The notes under the pieces: generated by a model | What the model was told of the DNA's origin: nothing | What the model saw: only the letters and a program-made list of their open reading frames with translations | Databases searched by the model: none | Shown here: one piece after another, positions 18,302 to 26,349 of the stretch | Position numbering within the stretch: the stretch's first letter is position 1 | Layout of the letters: each line of letters starts with the position of its first letter | Made by a program: the position numbers and the translations under genes | Source: Anaerolineales bacterium | GTDB taxonomy: Bacteria; Chloroflexota; Anaerolineae; Anaerolineales; RBG-16-64-43 | Assembly (NCBI GenBank): GCA_016928575.1 | Contig: JAFGKK010000103.1 | Coordinates: 1-50,058 of the forward strand | Length of the DNA stretch: 50,058 bases | Direction: 5' to 3'

Positions 18302-19300
18302 ATGCGCGCCCAACTGCTACGCCGCCCCTCACCCGTCGAGGAATCCCCGCTCGAATGGTCCGACCTCCCCGAACCGCACCCCAGCCCCGGGCAGATCGCG
18401 ATCCGCGTCTCCGTCTGCGGCGTTTGCCGGACCGACCTGCACATCGTCGAAGGCGAGCTGGGCGCGCCGCAGCTGCCGATTATCCCCGGACATCAGGCCG
18501 TCGGCCGGGTCTGCGCCCTTGGGCAAGACGTCCGCGGCTGGTCGCTCGGCGAACGCGCCGGCGTGTTCTGGCTTTCCCGCGCCTGCGGCAAGTGCGGATT
18601 CTGCCTGCGCGGGGAGGAAAACCTTTGCCCGGACGCGGAGTTCACCGGCTTCCACCGAAACGGCGGTTACGCCGAGGTTATGTTGGCGGAGGCGGAATTC
18701 GCCGTGCGGATCCCGGATCTGTTCGACAACGAACACGCCGCACCGCTGCTATGCGCCGGGATCATCGGGTACCGATCCCTGCGTAAAGCGGAGGTTCAGC
18801 CCGGGGAGACCGTCGGGCTGTTCGGCTTCGGCGCCAGCGCGCATCTGGCGCTGCAGACGGCTAAGCACTGGGGCTGCCGCGTGTTCGTCTTCACCCGCAG
18901 CGAGACGCACCGCACCCACGCGCGGGATCTTGGCGCCGCGTGGGCCGGCGGAGCCGCCGACCGGCCTCCCGCGTTTCTGGACCGCGCGGTGATCTTCGCC
19001 CCGTCCGGTGCGCTCGTCCCCGCCGCCTTGGAACAAATCCGCCCGGGCGGAACGTTGGCGATCAATGCGGTCTACATGACCGACCTCCCCGCGCTGCGCT
19101 ACGCTTCGCTGTACGGCGAACGGACCGTGCGCAGCGTCGCCAACGCCACCCGCCGGGACGCGAGGGAATTTTTGGAACTCGCGGCAGCAATCCCGATCCG
19201 GGTCACGGTCCGCTCCTTCGGTCTCACGGAGGCAAATCGCGTTCTGCAGCTGCTCAAGGAATCGAAACTCGACGGCGCCGCGGTGCTGATTCCGGAATAG
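18302..19300 (+). CDS. Zinc-dependent alcohol dehydrogenase (MDR family)
   Basis: The 332-residue medium-chain dehydrogenase has catalytic zinc ligands Cys42 in VCRTDLH, His64 in PGHQAVG (usually GHE) and Cys in PLLCAGIIGYRSL. Structural zinc is bound by four Cys in CGKCGFCLRGEENLC. The Rossmann glycine motif is GLFGFGASAHLALQ. The sequence AGIIGYRSL is typical of the AdhA/AdhP-like group ('zinc-binding alcohol dehydrogenase family'). Physiological substrate unknown. It starts 56 bp after fabI with no clear ribosome site, so it may be read from the fabI transcript. A REP hairpin lies downstream. Confidence 0.9.
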   Translation: MRAQLLRRPSPVEESPLEWSDLPEPHPSPGQIAIRVSVCGVCRTDLHIVEGELGAPQLPIIPGHQAVGRVCALGQDVRGWSLGERAGVFWLSRACGKCGFCLRGEENLCPDAEFTGFHRNGGYAEVMLAEAEFAVRIPDLFDNEHAAPLLCAGIIGYRSLRKAEVQPGETVGLFGFGASAHLALQTAKHWGCRVFVFTRSETHRTHARDLGAAWAGGAADRPPAFLDRAVIFAPSGALVPAALEQIRPGGTLAINAVYMTDLPALRYASLYGERTVRSVANATRRDAREFLELAAAIPIRVTVRSFGLTEANRVLQLLKESKLDGAAVLIPE

Positions 19301-19399
19301 GACCCCGCATCATCACGGTCGTTGCCGCCTGCGAGAACTCGGCGGTGGGGGAATCACCCTTCGCGGGGCGGCGAATCCGTCATACACTGGCGGTTAACC

Positions 19400-19432
19400 G
19401 GACCCTAAGGGTTCGGAGAACCCTTAGGGTCC
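19400..19432. repeat. REP-like perfect hairpin (14-bp stem)
   Basis: GGACCCTAAGGGTT (19400-19413) is exactly complementary to AACCCTTAGGGTCC (19419-19432) around CGGAG. No T-tract follows. It has the same core as the repeats flanking the RAYT gene 8 kb away. Confidence 0.75.
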
Positions 19433-19447
19433 TCCCTCGAGGAAGGC

Positions 19448-20227
19448 ATGATCCGCATCGGCACGTCCGGTTTTTCCTATAAGGATTGGGTCGGGCCGGT
19501 CTATCCGGAAAAAATGCCCGCCAAGGATTGGCTCGCCTTCTACGCCGCCCAATTCTCGACGGTCGAGTTGAACGTCACCTTCTACCGCCTGCCGTCCAGG
19601 GTCAACATCGAGGCCTGGCTGCGCAAGACGCCCGACGATTTCCTCTTCACGGTCAAAGCCTTCCGCGGATTGACCCACGAACGGGAGAATCCGGATTTCG
19701 CCGCTTTCACCGGCTCCATCCGGCCCCTCGCCGAGGCGGGCAAGCTCGGCTGCGTGCTGGCCCAGTTTCCAAATTCCTTTCACCCCGTCCCCGAAAACAA
19801 GGAGTATCTCAAGCGGATGTGCTCGGAATTGCCCGACCTCCCGCTGGTGGCGGAGTTCCGCCACACCGCCTGGGCCAAACCGGAAACATTCGAGATGCTG
19901 CGCGGCCTTGGGATGGGGTACTGCTGCGTCGACGAGCCGCAATTGCGCGGTCTGATGCCGCCGGCGGCGGTATCCACTTCACCGGTGGGCTACATCCGCT
20001 TCCACGGACGCAACGCGGCGCACTGGTACGAACATAAGGACCCGGCCGAACGGTATGATTACCGCTATTCGGAGAAGGAACTGGAGGAATGGATTCCCAA
20101 AATCCGCAAAGTGGAAAAGGACGCTGAAGAGACCTACGTCTACTTCAACAACCATCCACACGGCCACGGCGTGGCCGGCGCGAAAGTCCTCGGAAGACTC
20201 CTCAACATCCAGCGCAAAGAAGAGTAA
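19448..20227 (+). CDS. DUF72 (YecE-like) protein
   Basis: The 259-residue TIM-barrel-like protein belongs to the DUF72 family. Signature parts are IRIGTSGFSYKDWVGPVYP at the N-terminus, YAAQFSTVELNVTFYRLPS, FLFTVKAFRGLTHE, and the C-terminal YVYFNNHPHGHGVAGAKVLG. The function of DUF72 is not established. The 3' end overlaps the convergent GNAT frame by 88 bp. Confidence 0.93.
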   Translation: MIRIGTSGFSYKDWVGPVYPEKMPAKDWLAFYAAQFSTVELNVTFYRLPSRVNIEAWLRKTPDDFLFTVKAFRGLTHERENPDFAAFTGSIRPLAEAGKLGCVLAQFPNSFHPVPENKEYLKRMCSELPDLPLVAEFRHTAWAKPETFEMLRGLGMGYCCVDEPQLRGLMPPAAVSTSPVGYIRFHGRNAAHWYEHKDPAERYDYRYSEKELEEWIPKIRKVEKDAEETYVYFNNHPHGHGVAGAKVLGRLLNIQRKEE

Positions 20228-20793
20228 CCGCCGGGACGGACGATCTTCACCCCCGGAGCTTGCGGCTTCGGTATCCATAACCGATGGTCTTTTTTTCCGT
20301 GAACTCCGTGGTTATGCTTTTCGCGGCGCCATATTTTTCGATACTGATACTCTTCGGCCGGTCCCCCGGGAAACCGCGTGAAACCGCACATGGCCTCGTA
20401 GAAAAAGTGGTTTTTCATCGCAAATGCCGGCGTCGCCAGGCGCCAGCTTTTCGTTTGCGGATACCGCCGTTCGATGAACTTCCACGCCGCGCTTCCGATG
20501 CCGCGGTCCTGATACTCCGGATCGATGAAAATAATTCCGAGGATGTTGTCGCCGTGCGGAAATATCCAGACGATGATTCCGCCGACGGCTTTCCCGTCGG
20601 CGATCACTTTATACCCGTCGGTTTCCTTATGCCCGAAAAGCCATTTGCGGAAGAAATCCCCGTTGTCGTATCCGTCCGGGCCGCCCTTTTCAACGCCGAG
20701 GTGCTTGCGCGAATCGTCGTCGAAGGCGCGGGTCATCACCCCGGTCAACTTTGGAATATCGGATTCGGTTAAGGGTTCAAACGATGTCTGCAT
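20140..20793 (-). CDS. GNAT-family N-acetyltransferase with a read-through C-terminal tail
   Basis: The domain covers residues 1 to about 160. It contains FEPLTESDIPKLTGVMTRAF, an acetyl-CoA loop DPEYQDRGIGSAAWKFIERR (canonical Q-x-x-G-x-G/A) and FYEAMCGFTRF near the end of the fold. The last 55 or so residues do not look like GNAT and run across the CCACGGAG...CACGGA repeat-like DNA near 20296-20312 and into the antisense of the DUF72 gene. The natural stop was probably lost by repeat insertion or mutation, so the real domain likely ends near 20320. Substrate unknown. Confidence 0.78.
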   Translation of the reverse strand: MQTSFEPLTESDIPKLTGVMTRAFDDDSRKHLGVEKGGPDGYDNGDFFRKWLFGHKETDGYKVIADGKAVGGIIVWIFPHGDNILGIIFIDPEYQDRGIGSAAWKFIERRYPQTKSWRLATPAFAMKNHFFYEAMCGFTRFPGGPAEEYQYRKIWRREKHNHGVHGKKDHRLWIPKPQAPGVKIVRPGGYSSLRWMLRSLPRTFAPATPWPCGWLLK

Positions 20794-20908
20794 CGCTCGC
20801 GCCTTCTGCCTGGACCTCCCCTCAGCCCGCCCCGCATAGGCAAAATGGGAATCGTTCGGGCTTTCGATATTCCTAAGCCAAGAAGGCCTGAAGCACCAAG
20901 CCCGTCCC

Positions 20909-21277
20909 TCACCTGCGGTTATTCTTCCGCAGCGCCGTCAGTCGTTCCTTTGCGTCTTGCGCTTGCGTGAAGAAACCGTTCAACTGCCCGCAATTTTCAA
21001 ACTCGGCGCATTCCGCGCAGGTCTCGAATTTATGATCCCGTGCGCAGCGGCGCATCGGACACACCCGACAGCCGAGGAATACCCGCGCCTTGTCATCGGC
21101 GGTGCAGCCGTCGCAGACCATCTCCTCCGCTCGCAGATCGTTCCGTCCCGTGAACTGCGCGAACTGGAGCGACCACTCGCGGGCGGTTTTTTCCTGCAGG
21201 GTCCGGTCGTTGGTCTTTGTGGCGAGGAGCGTCGGACATTTCGAACAATCCAAGCCGCAATAGGCAATCATCGGCAT
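20909..21277 (-). CDS. DUF3795 cysteine-rich protein
   Basis: The 122-residue protein starts MPMIAYCGLDCSKCPTLLAT, the DUF3795 hallmark. Ten or more Cys are in clusters (CGLDCSKC, CDGC, CRVCPMRRC, CAEC, NCGQL), suggesting metal or Fe-S binding. ATG 21277 lies just behind GGGAGG; ATG 21271 is also possible. Function unknown; the family is found in anaerobes. Confidence 0.88.
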   Translation of the reverse strand: MPMIAYCGLDCSKCPTLLATKTNDRTLQEKTAREWSLQFAQFTGRNDLRAEEMVCDGCTADDKARVFLGCRVCPMRRCARDHKFETCAECAEFENCGQLNGFFTQAQDAKERLTALRKNNRR

Positions 21278-21606
21278 TCCGCCTCCCTGTGCCAATAATT
21301 TTCTCCGATTCCGCCTGATCCGACCAGGGGGATTTCCCCCTTCAAGGAGATCCGTCCGGCCATCCCTTCCGTTCTTCCACCGCTCGGCGGTCGGTGGGAA
21401 AAATGATCCTTCGCGTTTCCTCAGCCTCTCCCTTATCCGCCCTCCCGTCGCTTTCCCTCGCTGTGCTCGGAACAGGCGCTCCGGGACAGGTTCGGGCTCC
21501 TTTCCCGGAATTGCGCCGGGACCGGCTTCCCAGCCCCAAATCAGCGGGTGATGATACGCATTCGTCCACAGCCATCTCGCTTGAAGGATGGGCTGGGAGA
21601 ATGTAT

Positions 21607-21645
21607 CCCGTCACTGTCCCGCGCGAAGCGCGGGACAGTGACGGG
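21607..21645. repeat. Perfect long hairpin, 18-bp stem with GAA loop
   Basis: CCCGTCACTGTCCCGCGC (21607-21624) is exactly complementary to 21628-21645; the loop is only GAA. No T-tract follows on either strand, so it is not a standard terminator. Confidence 0.8.
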
Positions 21646-21811
21646 AGGATGGGATGAGGGGAGAATAGCGGGACGCGCTAATCGTCGATTTTTCCACTAC
21701 TTGAATTGGCTTGGGCAAATGCGATTTTTCTTTTTGTCCTCCGGCTTGGTTTCATGCCCTGCGCGGATCCTTACATCTTTTCTTATGCGGGGGAACGCCT
21801 GCAACTCCGGC

Positions 21812-21840
21812 GTGACAACTCGCGGCCGAGACGTTACAAT
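21812..21840 (+). promoter_or_regulatory. Promoter of the ubiX-ubiD-acnX operon
   Basis: GTGACA (21812-21817), a 17-bp spacer and TACAAT (21835-21840) form a near-consensus housekeeping promoter. The ATG of ubiX begins 7 nt after the -10, so the predicted start of transcription is the start codon itself (leaderless mRNA). Confidence 0.65.
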
Positions 21841-21846
21841 CGGTCC

Positions 21847-22434
21847 ATGACCCGCCGCATCATCATCGCCGTCACCGGCGCTTCGGGCGCCGTTTACGGC
21901 ATCCGGACTTTGGAAATCCTCCGCTCCCTCTCGGTCGAGACGCACTTGGTTCTCAGCGACGCCGCCCGCGGGATGCTGGCGGATGAGACCGGCCTCACCG
22001 CGGAAACCGTGCGCGGCTTGGCTTCGAAGGCCTACCACCCGACCGACATCCAGGCCCCGATCGCGTCCGGCTCCTTCGCAATCGACGGGATGATCATCGC
22101 CCCCTGTTCGATCAAAACGCTTTCGGCGGTCGCCAACTCCTTCTCCGCGGACCTGATCGCGCGTGCGGCGGACGTGTGCCTCAAGGAGGGCTGCCCGCTG
22201 GTTCTGATGGTGCGCGAATCCCCGCTGCACCTCGGTCACCTGCGGCTGATGGCCCAGGCCGCCGAGGCGGGTGCGGTCATCTGCCCGCCGATCCCGATCT
22301 TCTACGGCCGGCCGCAATCCGTCGCCGACCTTGTGGATTCCTCGGTCGGCCGGGCGCTGGCGCGCCTCGGAATCGAAAACAAACACTATCCGTTGTGGAA
22401 AGGAATCGGGCGGGAGGATTCCTCCGCCGACTAA
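21847..22434 (+). CDS. ubiX: Flavin prenyltransferase UbiX
   Basis: The 195-residue enzyme attaches dimethylallyl phosphate to reduced FMN, making the prenyl-FMN cofactor required by UbiD decarboxylases. Motifs are the N-terminal IIIAVTGASGAVYGIRTLEI, the FMN-phosphate site APCSIKTLSAVANSFS, and ESPLHLGHLRLMAQAAEAGA, which is diagnostic of UbiX. Full length for the family. It is first in an operon with ubiD 3 bp downstream. The frame extends upstream to 21706, but the promoter and the family N-terminus fix ATG 21847. Confidence 0.95.
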   Translation: MTRRIIIAVTGASGAVYGIRTLEILRSLSVETHLVLSDAARGMLADETGLTAETVRGLASKAYHPTDIQAPIASGSFAIDGMIIAPCSIKTLSAVANSFSADLIARAADVCLKEGCPLVLMVRESPLHLGHLRLMAQAAEAGAVICPPIPIFYGRPQSVADLVDSSVGRALARLGIENKHYPLWKGIGREDSSAD

Positions 22435-22437
22435 GCC

Positions 22438-23748
22438 ATGACCCTGCGGGAACGCCTCGAAATCCTACGCCGGAACGGAGACCTGGCCGTCATTCGCGGA
22501 CCGGTCTCCAAAGACCTCGAGATGGCCGGAATCCTTAAAAAGCTGGAACCGCGCCCCGTGCTGTTTGAACATGTCAAAGGGTCGGATTTCCGCGTGGCCG
22601 GAAACCTGGTGTGCGGGAAGCGGCCCTTTGCGGAGTATTTCCACACTCTGCCGGAGGATATCCTTGGCAGGCTGTCGGGAGCCATCGATCATCCTTCCGC
22701 GCCTTTGCAATGGAAAGGCGGAACCCCACCTTGCCAGGAGGTGGTGGACCTCACGCCCGATCTCGGCCGCCTGCCGATCCTCTTTCATTGCGAGGGCGAC
22801 GGCGGCAACTACATCAGCGCGGGGGTTTTCCTCGCCCGCCACCCAGAGCACGGACAGAACGCGGATTTCCATCGGGCGATGCAAATTTCCAAAACCGAAA
22901 TGGCCGTGCGGGTGGTTGCGGGCCGCCACTTCGACCTGTTCCTTAAAGAACGCCGATCGCTCGACGTGGCGGTATGCGTCGGCCTGCCGCCGAATATCCT
23001 GGCCGCGGCGGCCACCTCGGTGGCGCTCGGATTCGACGAACTGACGATCGCGAATGCGCTCGAACCCTTCGCCGTCGCACCGGCAAAGACCGTCGACGCG
23101 CTCGTCCCGGCCGAGGCGGAGTTCGTCCTCGAGGGCACGGTGCATTCCGGCCGGCGCCACGCCGAAGGCCCGTTTGTGGACCTGACCGAGACTCAGGATG
23201 TGGTCCGCGAGGAGCCGGTGTTCGAAGTGAAAGCCGTCACCCACCGGCGCGACGCAATCTGGCAAGCCCTTCTCCCCGGCGCGCTCGAACACAAGCTGCT
23301 GATGGGCATGCCGCGCGAACCGACCATCTTCCGCGAGGTGAACCGCGCGGTGAAGTGCCTCGACGTGCACGTCAACCCGGGCGGCTGCTCGTGGCTGCAC
23401 GCGATCGTCCAGATCGAAAAGCGCAACGCGGACGACGGGAAGAAGGCGATCGCGGCGGCGTTCGCCGGGCACCGCTCGTGCAAGCATGTGTTCGTCGTCG
23501 ATCCCGACATCGACATTTACGATCCGCTGGCGGTGGAGTGGGCGCTGGCTACCCGCTTTCAGGGCGATGAGGATTTGGTGGTGATGCCCCGCGCGCCCGG
23601 CTCCTCGCTCGATCCTTCGAGCGAACCCGGAACGCACAACACCTGCCGGGTCGGGTTCGACCTCACCAAATCTCTGGAAGCCAAGGGTAAGAAATTCGAA
23701 AAGCATCCGTTTCCGGATGTGGATTTGAAGAAGTTCGGAATTTCCTGA
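22438..23748 (+). CDS. UbiD-family decarboxylase, candidate anhydromevalonate phosphate decarboxylase
   Basis: The 436-residue UbiD-fold enzyme contains VVAGRHFDLFLKE, PPNILAAAAT, a UbiD active-site region PAEAEFVLEGTVHSGRRHAE with the following EGPF, and the C-terminal GLDPSS-like SSLDPSSEPGT block. UbiD enzymes reversibly decarboxylate unsaturated acids using prenyl-FMN. The immediate neighbours UbiX and both aconitase X subunits match the archaeal modified mevalonate pathway, in which a UbiD-family enzyme converts trans-anhydromevalonate 5-phosphate to isopentenyl phosphate. That substrate is an inference from context; other UbiD substrates remain possible. It is separated from ubiX by 3 bp. 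Confidence 0.9.
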   Translation: MTLRERLEILRRNGDLAVIRGPVSKDLEMAGILKKLEPRPVLFEHVKGSDFRVAGNLVCGKRPFAEYFHTLPEDILGRLSGAIDHPSAPLQWKGGTPPCQEVVDLTPDLGRLPILFHCEGDGGNYISAGVFLARHPEHGQNADFHRAMQISKTEMAVRVVAGRHFDLFLKERRSLDVAVCVGLPPNILAAAATSVALGFDELTIANALEPFAVAPAKTVDALVPAEAEFVLEGTVHSGRRHAEGPFVDLTETQDVVREEPVFEVKAVTHRRDAIWQALLPGALEHKLLMGMPREPTIFREVNRAVKCLDVHVNPGGCSWLHAIVQIEKRNADDGKKAIAAAFAGHRSCKHVFVVDPDIDIYDPLAVEWALATRFQGDEDLVVMPRAPGSSLDPSSEPGTHNTCRVGFDLTKSLEAKGKKFEKHPFPDVDLKKFGIS

Positions 23749-23759
23749 GCTCGCCGGCC

Positions 23760-24959
23760 ATGAATCTCACACCCGAAGAACAAGCCATGCTCGACGGCGG
23801 GCGCGGCCGCGCCGCGCAAACGGCGATGCGGATCCTTTCCGCATTGGGGAAAATCTACGGCGCGCGGCGCATGCTCCCGGTGCGTTCGGTGCAGGTCGCC
23901 GGCGTGAGCTACGACAACCTGGGCGAGGCCGGGCTTGAGTGGCTGACGGAGATGGCCGACGGCGGGGGGAACGTGCGCGTCCCGACCACGCTCAATCCGG
24001 CCGGCATGGACCTGGAAGATTGGCGCGCGCTCGGCATCCCGGAGGATTTCGCCGCCAAACAGCTGCGGGTCATCGACTCCTTCGTCCGCATGGGCGTCAC
24101 CCCGACCTGCACTTGCACGCCGTATCTGGCGGGAAACCGGCCGGATGCGGGCGAGACGATCGCCTGGGCGGAGAGCAGCGCCGTCTGCTACGCCAACGCC
24201 GTCCTCGGCGCGCGGACCAACCGCGAAGGCGGTCCGAGCGCGCTGGCGGCCGCGCTGACCGGCCGGACTCCCGAGTACGGGATGCATCTGGATGAAAACC
24301 GCCGCCCGCGGATCGCCTTCGCCGTCTCGGCCCGCCTGGAGGGGAGCGCGGATTTCGGCGCCCTCGGCAAAGCGATCGGCATTCGGCTGGAAACGCTCGG
24401 ACACAAAGCGATCCCCTGGATCACCGGAGTCGGCCGGCCGTCCCTCGAAGAGCTGAAATCCCTCTGCGCCAGCATCGCCACCTACGGCGGACTGGCGATG
24501 TTCCACATCCCGGACGTCACCCCGGAAGCGGGCCGGCACGCCCCGCCCCGGGAATCCTTCGTCGTGACGGCGGAGGACCTGCAGGCCGCCCGGCGTTCGC
24601 TCAACGACGAAATCCGGGATGTCGATTTCCTTTCGCTCGGGTGCCCGCATCTCACCCTGGAGGAGGTCGCGCGCATCGCCGAACTCCTCCGCGAAAAGCG
24701 GGTGACGCGCGAATTCTGGATCACCACCTCGCGGCCGGTCAAACTCGAGGCGGACCGGTTGGGGTATTCGCAGACCATCCTGCGCAGCGGGGCGAAGTTC
24801 GCGGTGGATACCTGTTGCGTGGTGGCTCCGATCCGCGGGCGGTTCCGCGCCATGGCCACCGACAGCGCCAAGGCCTGCTATTACGCCGCGTCGAAGAACG
24901 GATTCCAAACGCGGTTTCTGGATTTCGACGCGGTCGTCGCCGCGGCGGTGAAGCCGTGA
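23760..24959 (+). CDS. Aconitase X large (catalytic) subunit; candidate phosphomevalonate dehydratase
   Basis: The 399-residue AcnX catalytic domain starts NLTPEEQAMLDGGRGRAAQT. It has GGNVRVPTTLNPAGMD, Cys117 and Cys119 in TPTCTCTPYLAG, Cys143 in WAESSAVCYANAVLGARTNR, and C-terminal Cys in LGCPHLT and DTCCVVAPI, the likely Fe-S ligands being among these. AcnX proteins are either phosphomevalonate dehydratase (archaea) or cis-3-hydroxy-L-proline dehydratase (bacteria). Adjacent ubiX and ubiD and the separately encoded small subunit favour the mevalonate role. It lies 11 bp after ubiD and overlaps the small subunit by 4 bp. Confidence 0.92.
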   Translation: MNLTPEEQAMLDGGRGRAAQTAMRILSALGKIYGARRMLPVRSVQVAGVSYDNLGEAGLEWLTEMADGGGNVRVPTTLNPAGMDLEDWRALGIPEDFAAKQLRVIDSFVRMGVTPTCTCTPYLAGNRPDAGETIAWAESSAVCYANAVLGARTNREGGPSALAAALTGRTPEYGMHLDENRRPRIAFAVSARLEGSADFGALGKAIGIRLETLGHKAIPWITGVGRPSLEELKSLCASIATYGGLAMFHIPDVTPEAGRHAPPRESFVVTAEDLQAARRSLNDEIRDVDFLSLGCPHLTLEEVARIAELLREKRVTREFWITTSRPVKLEADRLGYSQTILRSGAKFAVDTCCVVAPIRGRFRAMATDSAKACYYAASKNGFQTRFLDFDAVVAAAVKP

Positions 24960-25402
24960 GCGGCCAACAGCCCTTCGCAGGATATCCGCTCCGGGGCCGC
25001 ACGATTCATCCGGGATCGGCCGAGGGCGAAGCGCTGGTCAGCCGGATGGGGATTTCCTTCTTCGGCGGCGTGGATCCCGACAGCGGGATCGTCGTCGAAA
25101 AAGGGCACGACCTGGAGGGGAAGTGCGTGACCGGCAAGGTGCTGGTATTCCCCACCGGGAAAGGGTCAACGGTCGGCTCTTACACGCTGTACCGGATGAA
25201 GAAGCAGGGCACCGCCCCGGCCGCCGTGCTCAACTCCGATTGCGAAGCGATCACCGCGGTCGGGTGCATTCTGGCCGAGATCCCCTGCCTCGACCGTCTG
25301 CCGCTCGAACGGATCGCCTCGGGCGACCGCCTGCGCGTGGATGGCGAGGGAGGCCGCGTGGATCAAATCCGTTCAACGGCTGAGAAGTCAGGAGAACCAT
25401 GA
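24956..25402 (+). CDS. Aconitase X small (swivel) subunit, DUF126
   Basis: The 148-residue swivel domain of AcnX has SFFGGVDPDSGIVVEKGHDL, GKVLVFPTGKGSTVGSYTLY (with the conserved Ser in GKGST), TAPAAVLNSDCEAITAVGCI and ASGDRLRVDGEGG. It completes the dehydratase active site with the large subunit. The start is GTG at 24956, overlapping the large-subunit TGA (GTGA), which indicates translational coupling. In some bacteria the two domains are fused; here they are split, as in archaea. The stop overlaps the next gene (ATGA). Confidence 0.9.
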   Translation: MSGQQPFAGYPLRGRTIHPGSAEGEALVSRMGISFFGGVDPDSGIVVEKGHDLEGKCVTGKVLVFPTGKGSTVGSYTLYRMKKQGTAPAAVLNSDCEAITAVGCILAEIPCLDRLPLERIASGDRLRVDGEGGRVDQIRSTAEKSGEP

Positions 25403-26331
25403 AAGCCATAAGACTTAATTTATTTCTCGGGGGAGCCGCCCTTCTGCTTCTCGGTTCGAGTTGTTGCCTGGGGATTATGCTCGGCCTGCCCCTTTCCGAT
25501 ATGCTGTTCGAGGCCCTCGGGGCTGAATCCGGGGCAAGTTGGAAAACGGAGTTTGCGTTGGCCGCTTGGGCGATTGTCTTGCCGATCCTCTGGACCGAAT
25601 GCGGTTTTTTCTGGATCCGGAAACTTCGGACGTTGCACGACATCGAAGGGGGATATCCGACGGCGAATATCTGGACCCGGATCGCAAAATGGCTGCTGCC
25701 TTTGGAAATCCTGCTTTCCGCAACGCTGATTGTGGCTGCCGCGTTGCTCCTGCTCGTCGAAACCGCCGTGTTCATCATGCTCATGCTTCGGGATCCGGAA
25801 ATGATGATCCGGCCCGTCGTCATCATGGGGGCGATCCTGTCTGCCTATGCGTTCCTTCGCACGGCCGTTTGGATTTTTTGGCGCCATTGGGGGAGCAAAG
25901 CCGCCCGCCGGTACAGCCTCGGCCTGGCCAAATACCGCCTGGCCGCCGAGGGGGTCGAGGTCGATCTGAACTACGCTCTCGAACTCGGACCGCGCGGGCC
26001 CAGAAAGTTTTTCGTCGGGTTCGACGAACTGGAAGAAGTGCGGACCATGACATACGTCGAAACAAGCGAGTTTTTACACCATGTCGTCGGCCCCAACATC
26101 GAACTTGCACTTCGGGAATACCGCGAAGTGTTTGCCTGGCGGTCCGGGAACATTCCGCGCCCGGCCGTCCACATCTCGACGGCGCGGAGCGTTTTTGGAA
26201 CGAAGGTCCTGCTTCGAGGCTCGGATTTGTTTTACCTGATCAGCTTTCACGGCGGCGACGGGCATGACTTGGTCGAGGCGTTCCGGCGCGCAAGGGAGTC
26301 CGACGCCCATCCCGCCGACCGAATCCAATAG
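25399..26331 (+). CDS. Membrane protein of unknown function, co-transcribed with the acnX operon
   Basis: The 310-residue protein has about four membrane helices in its first half (residues 7-30, 52-70, 95-130, 138-160) and a soluble C-terminal half of about 140 residues. That half might adopt a PH-like fold (YRLAAEGVEVDLNY, KVLLRGSDLFYLISFH), a weak guess. It overlaps the acnX small subunit stop by 4 bp, so it is probably translated from the same mRNA. No enzymatic motif links it to isoprenoid synthesis. Confidence 0.75.
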   Translation: MKAIRLNLFLGGAALLLLGSSCCLGIMLGLPLSDMLFEALGAESGASWKTEFALAAWAIVLPILWTECGFFWIRKLRTLHDIEGGYPTANIWTRIAKWLLPLEILLSATLIVAAALLLLVETAVFIMLMLRDPEMMIRPVVIMGAILSAYAFLRTAVWIFWRHWGSKAARRYSLGLAKYRLAAEGVEVDLNYALELGPRGPRKFFVGFDELEEVRTMTYVETSEFLHHVVGPNIELALREYREVFAWRSGNIPRPAVHISTARSVFGTKVLLRGSDLFYLISFHGGDGHDLVEAFRRARESDAHPADRIQ

Positions 26332-26349
26332 GGAGTGGCCGCCATCCGC

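Larger units (their letters stand above)
21296..21846. other. 550-bp intergenic region with a long hairpin and the ubiX promoter
   Basis: No frame here resembles a gene. The region holds a perfect 18-bp-stem hairpin (21607-21645) and, at its 3' end, the ubiX promoter (21812-21840). AT-poor low-complexity sequence fills the rest. Confidence 0.5.

Noticed and set aside
23760-25402. Aconitase X pair as cis-3-hydroxyproline dehydratase
   Set aside because: Possible for bacterial AcnX, but no proline racemase, reductase or transporter of that pathway is present, and ubiX and ubiD adjoin directly; kept as the main alternative rather than the call.
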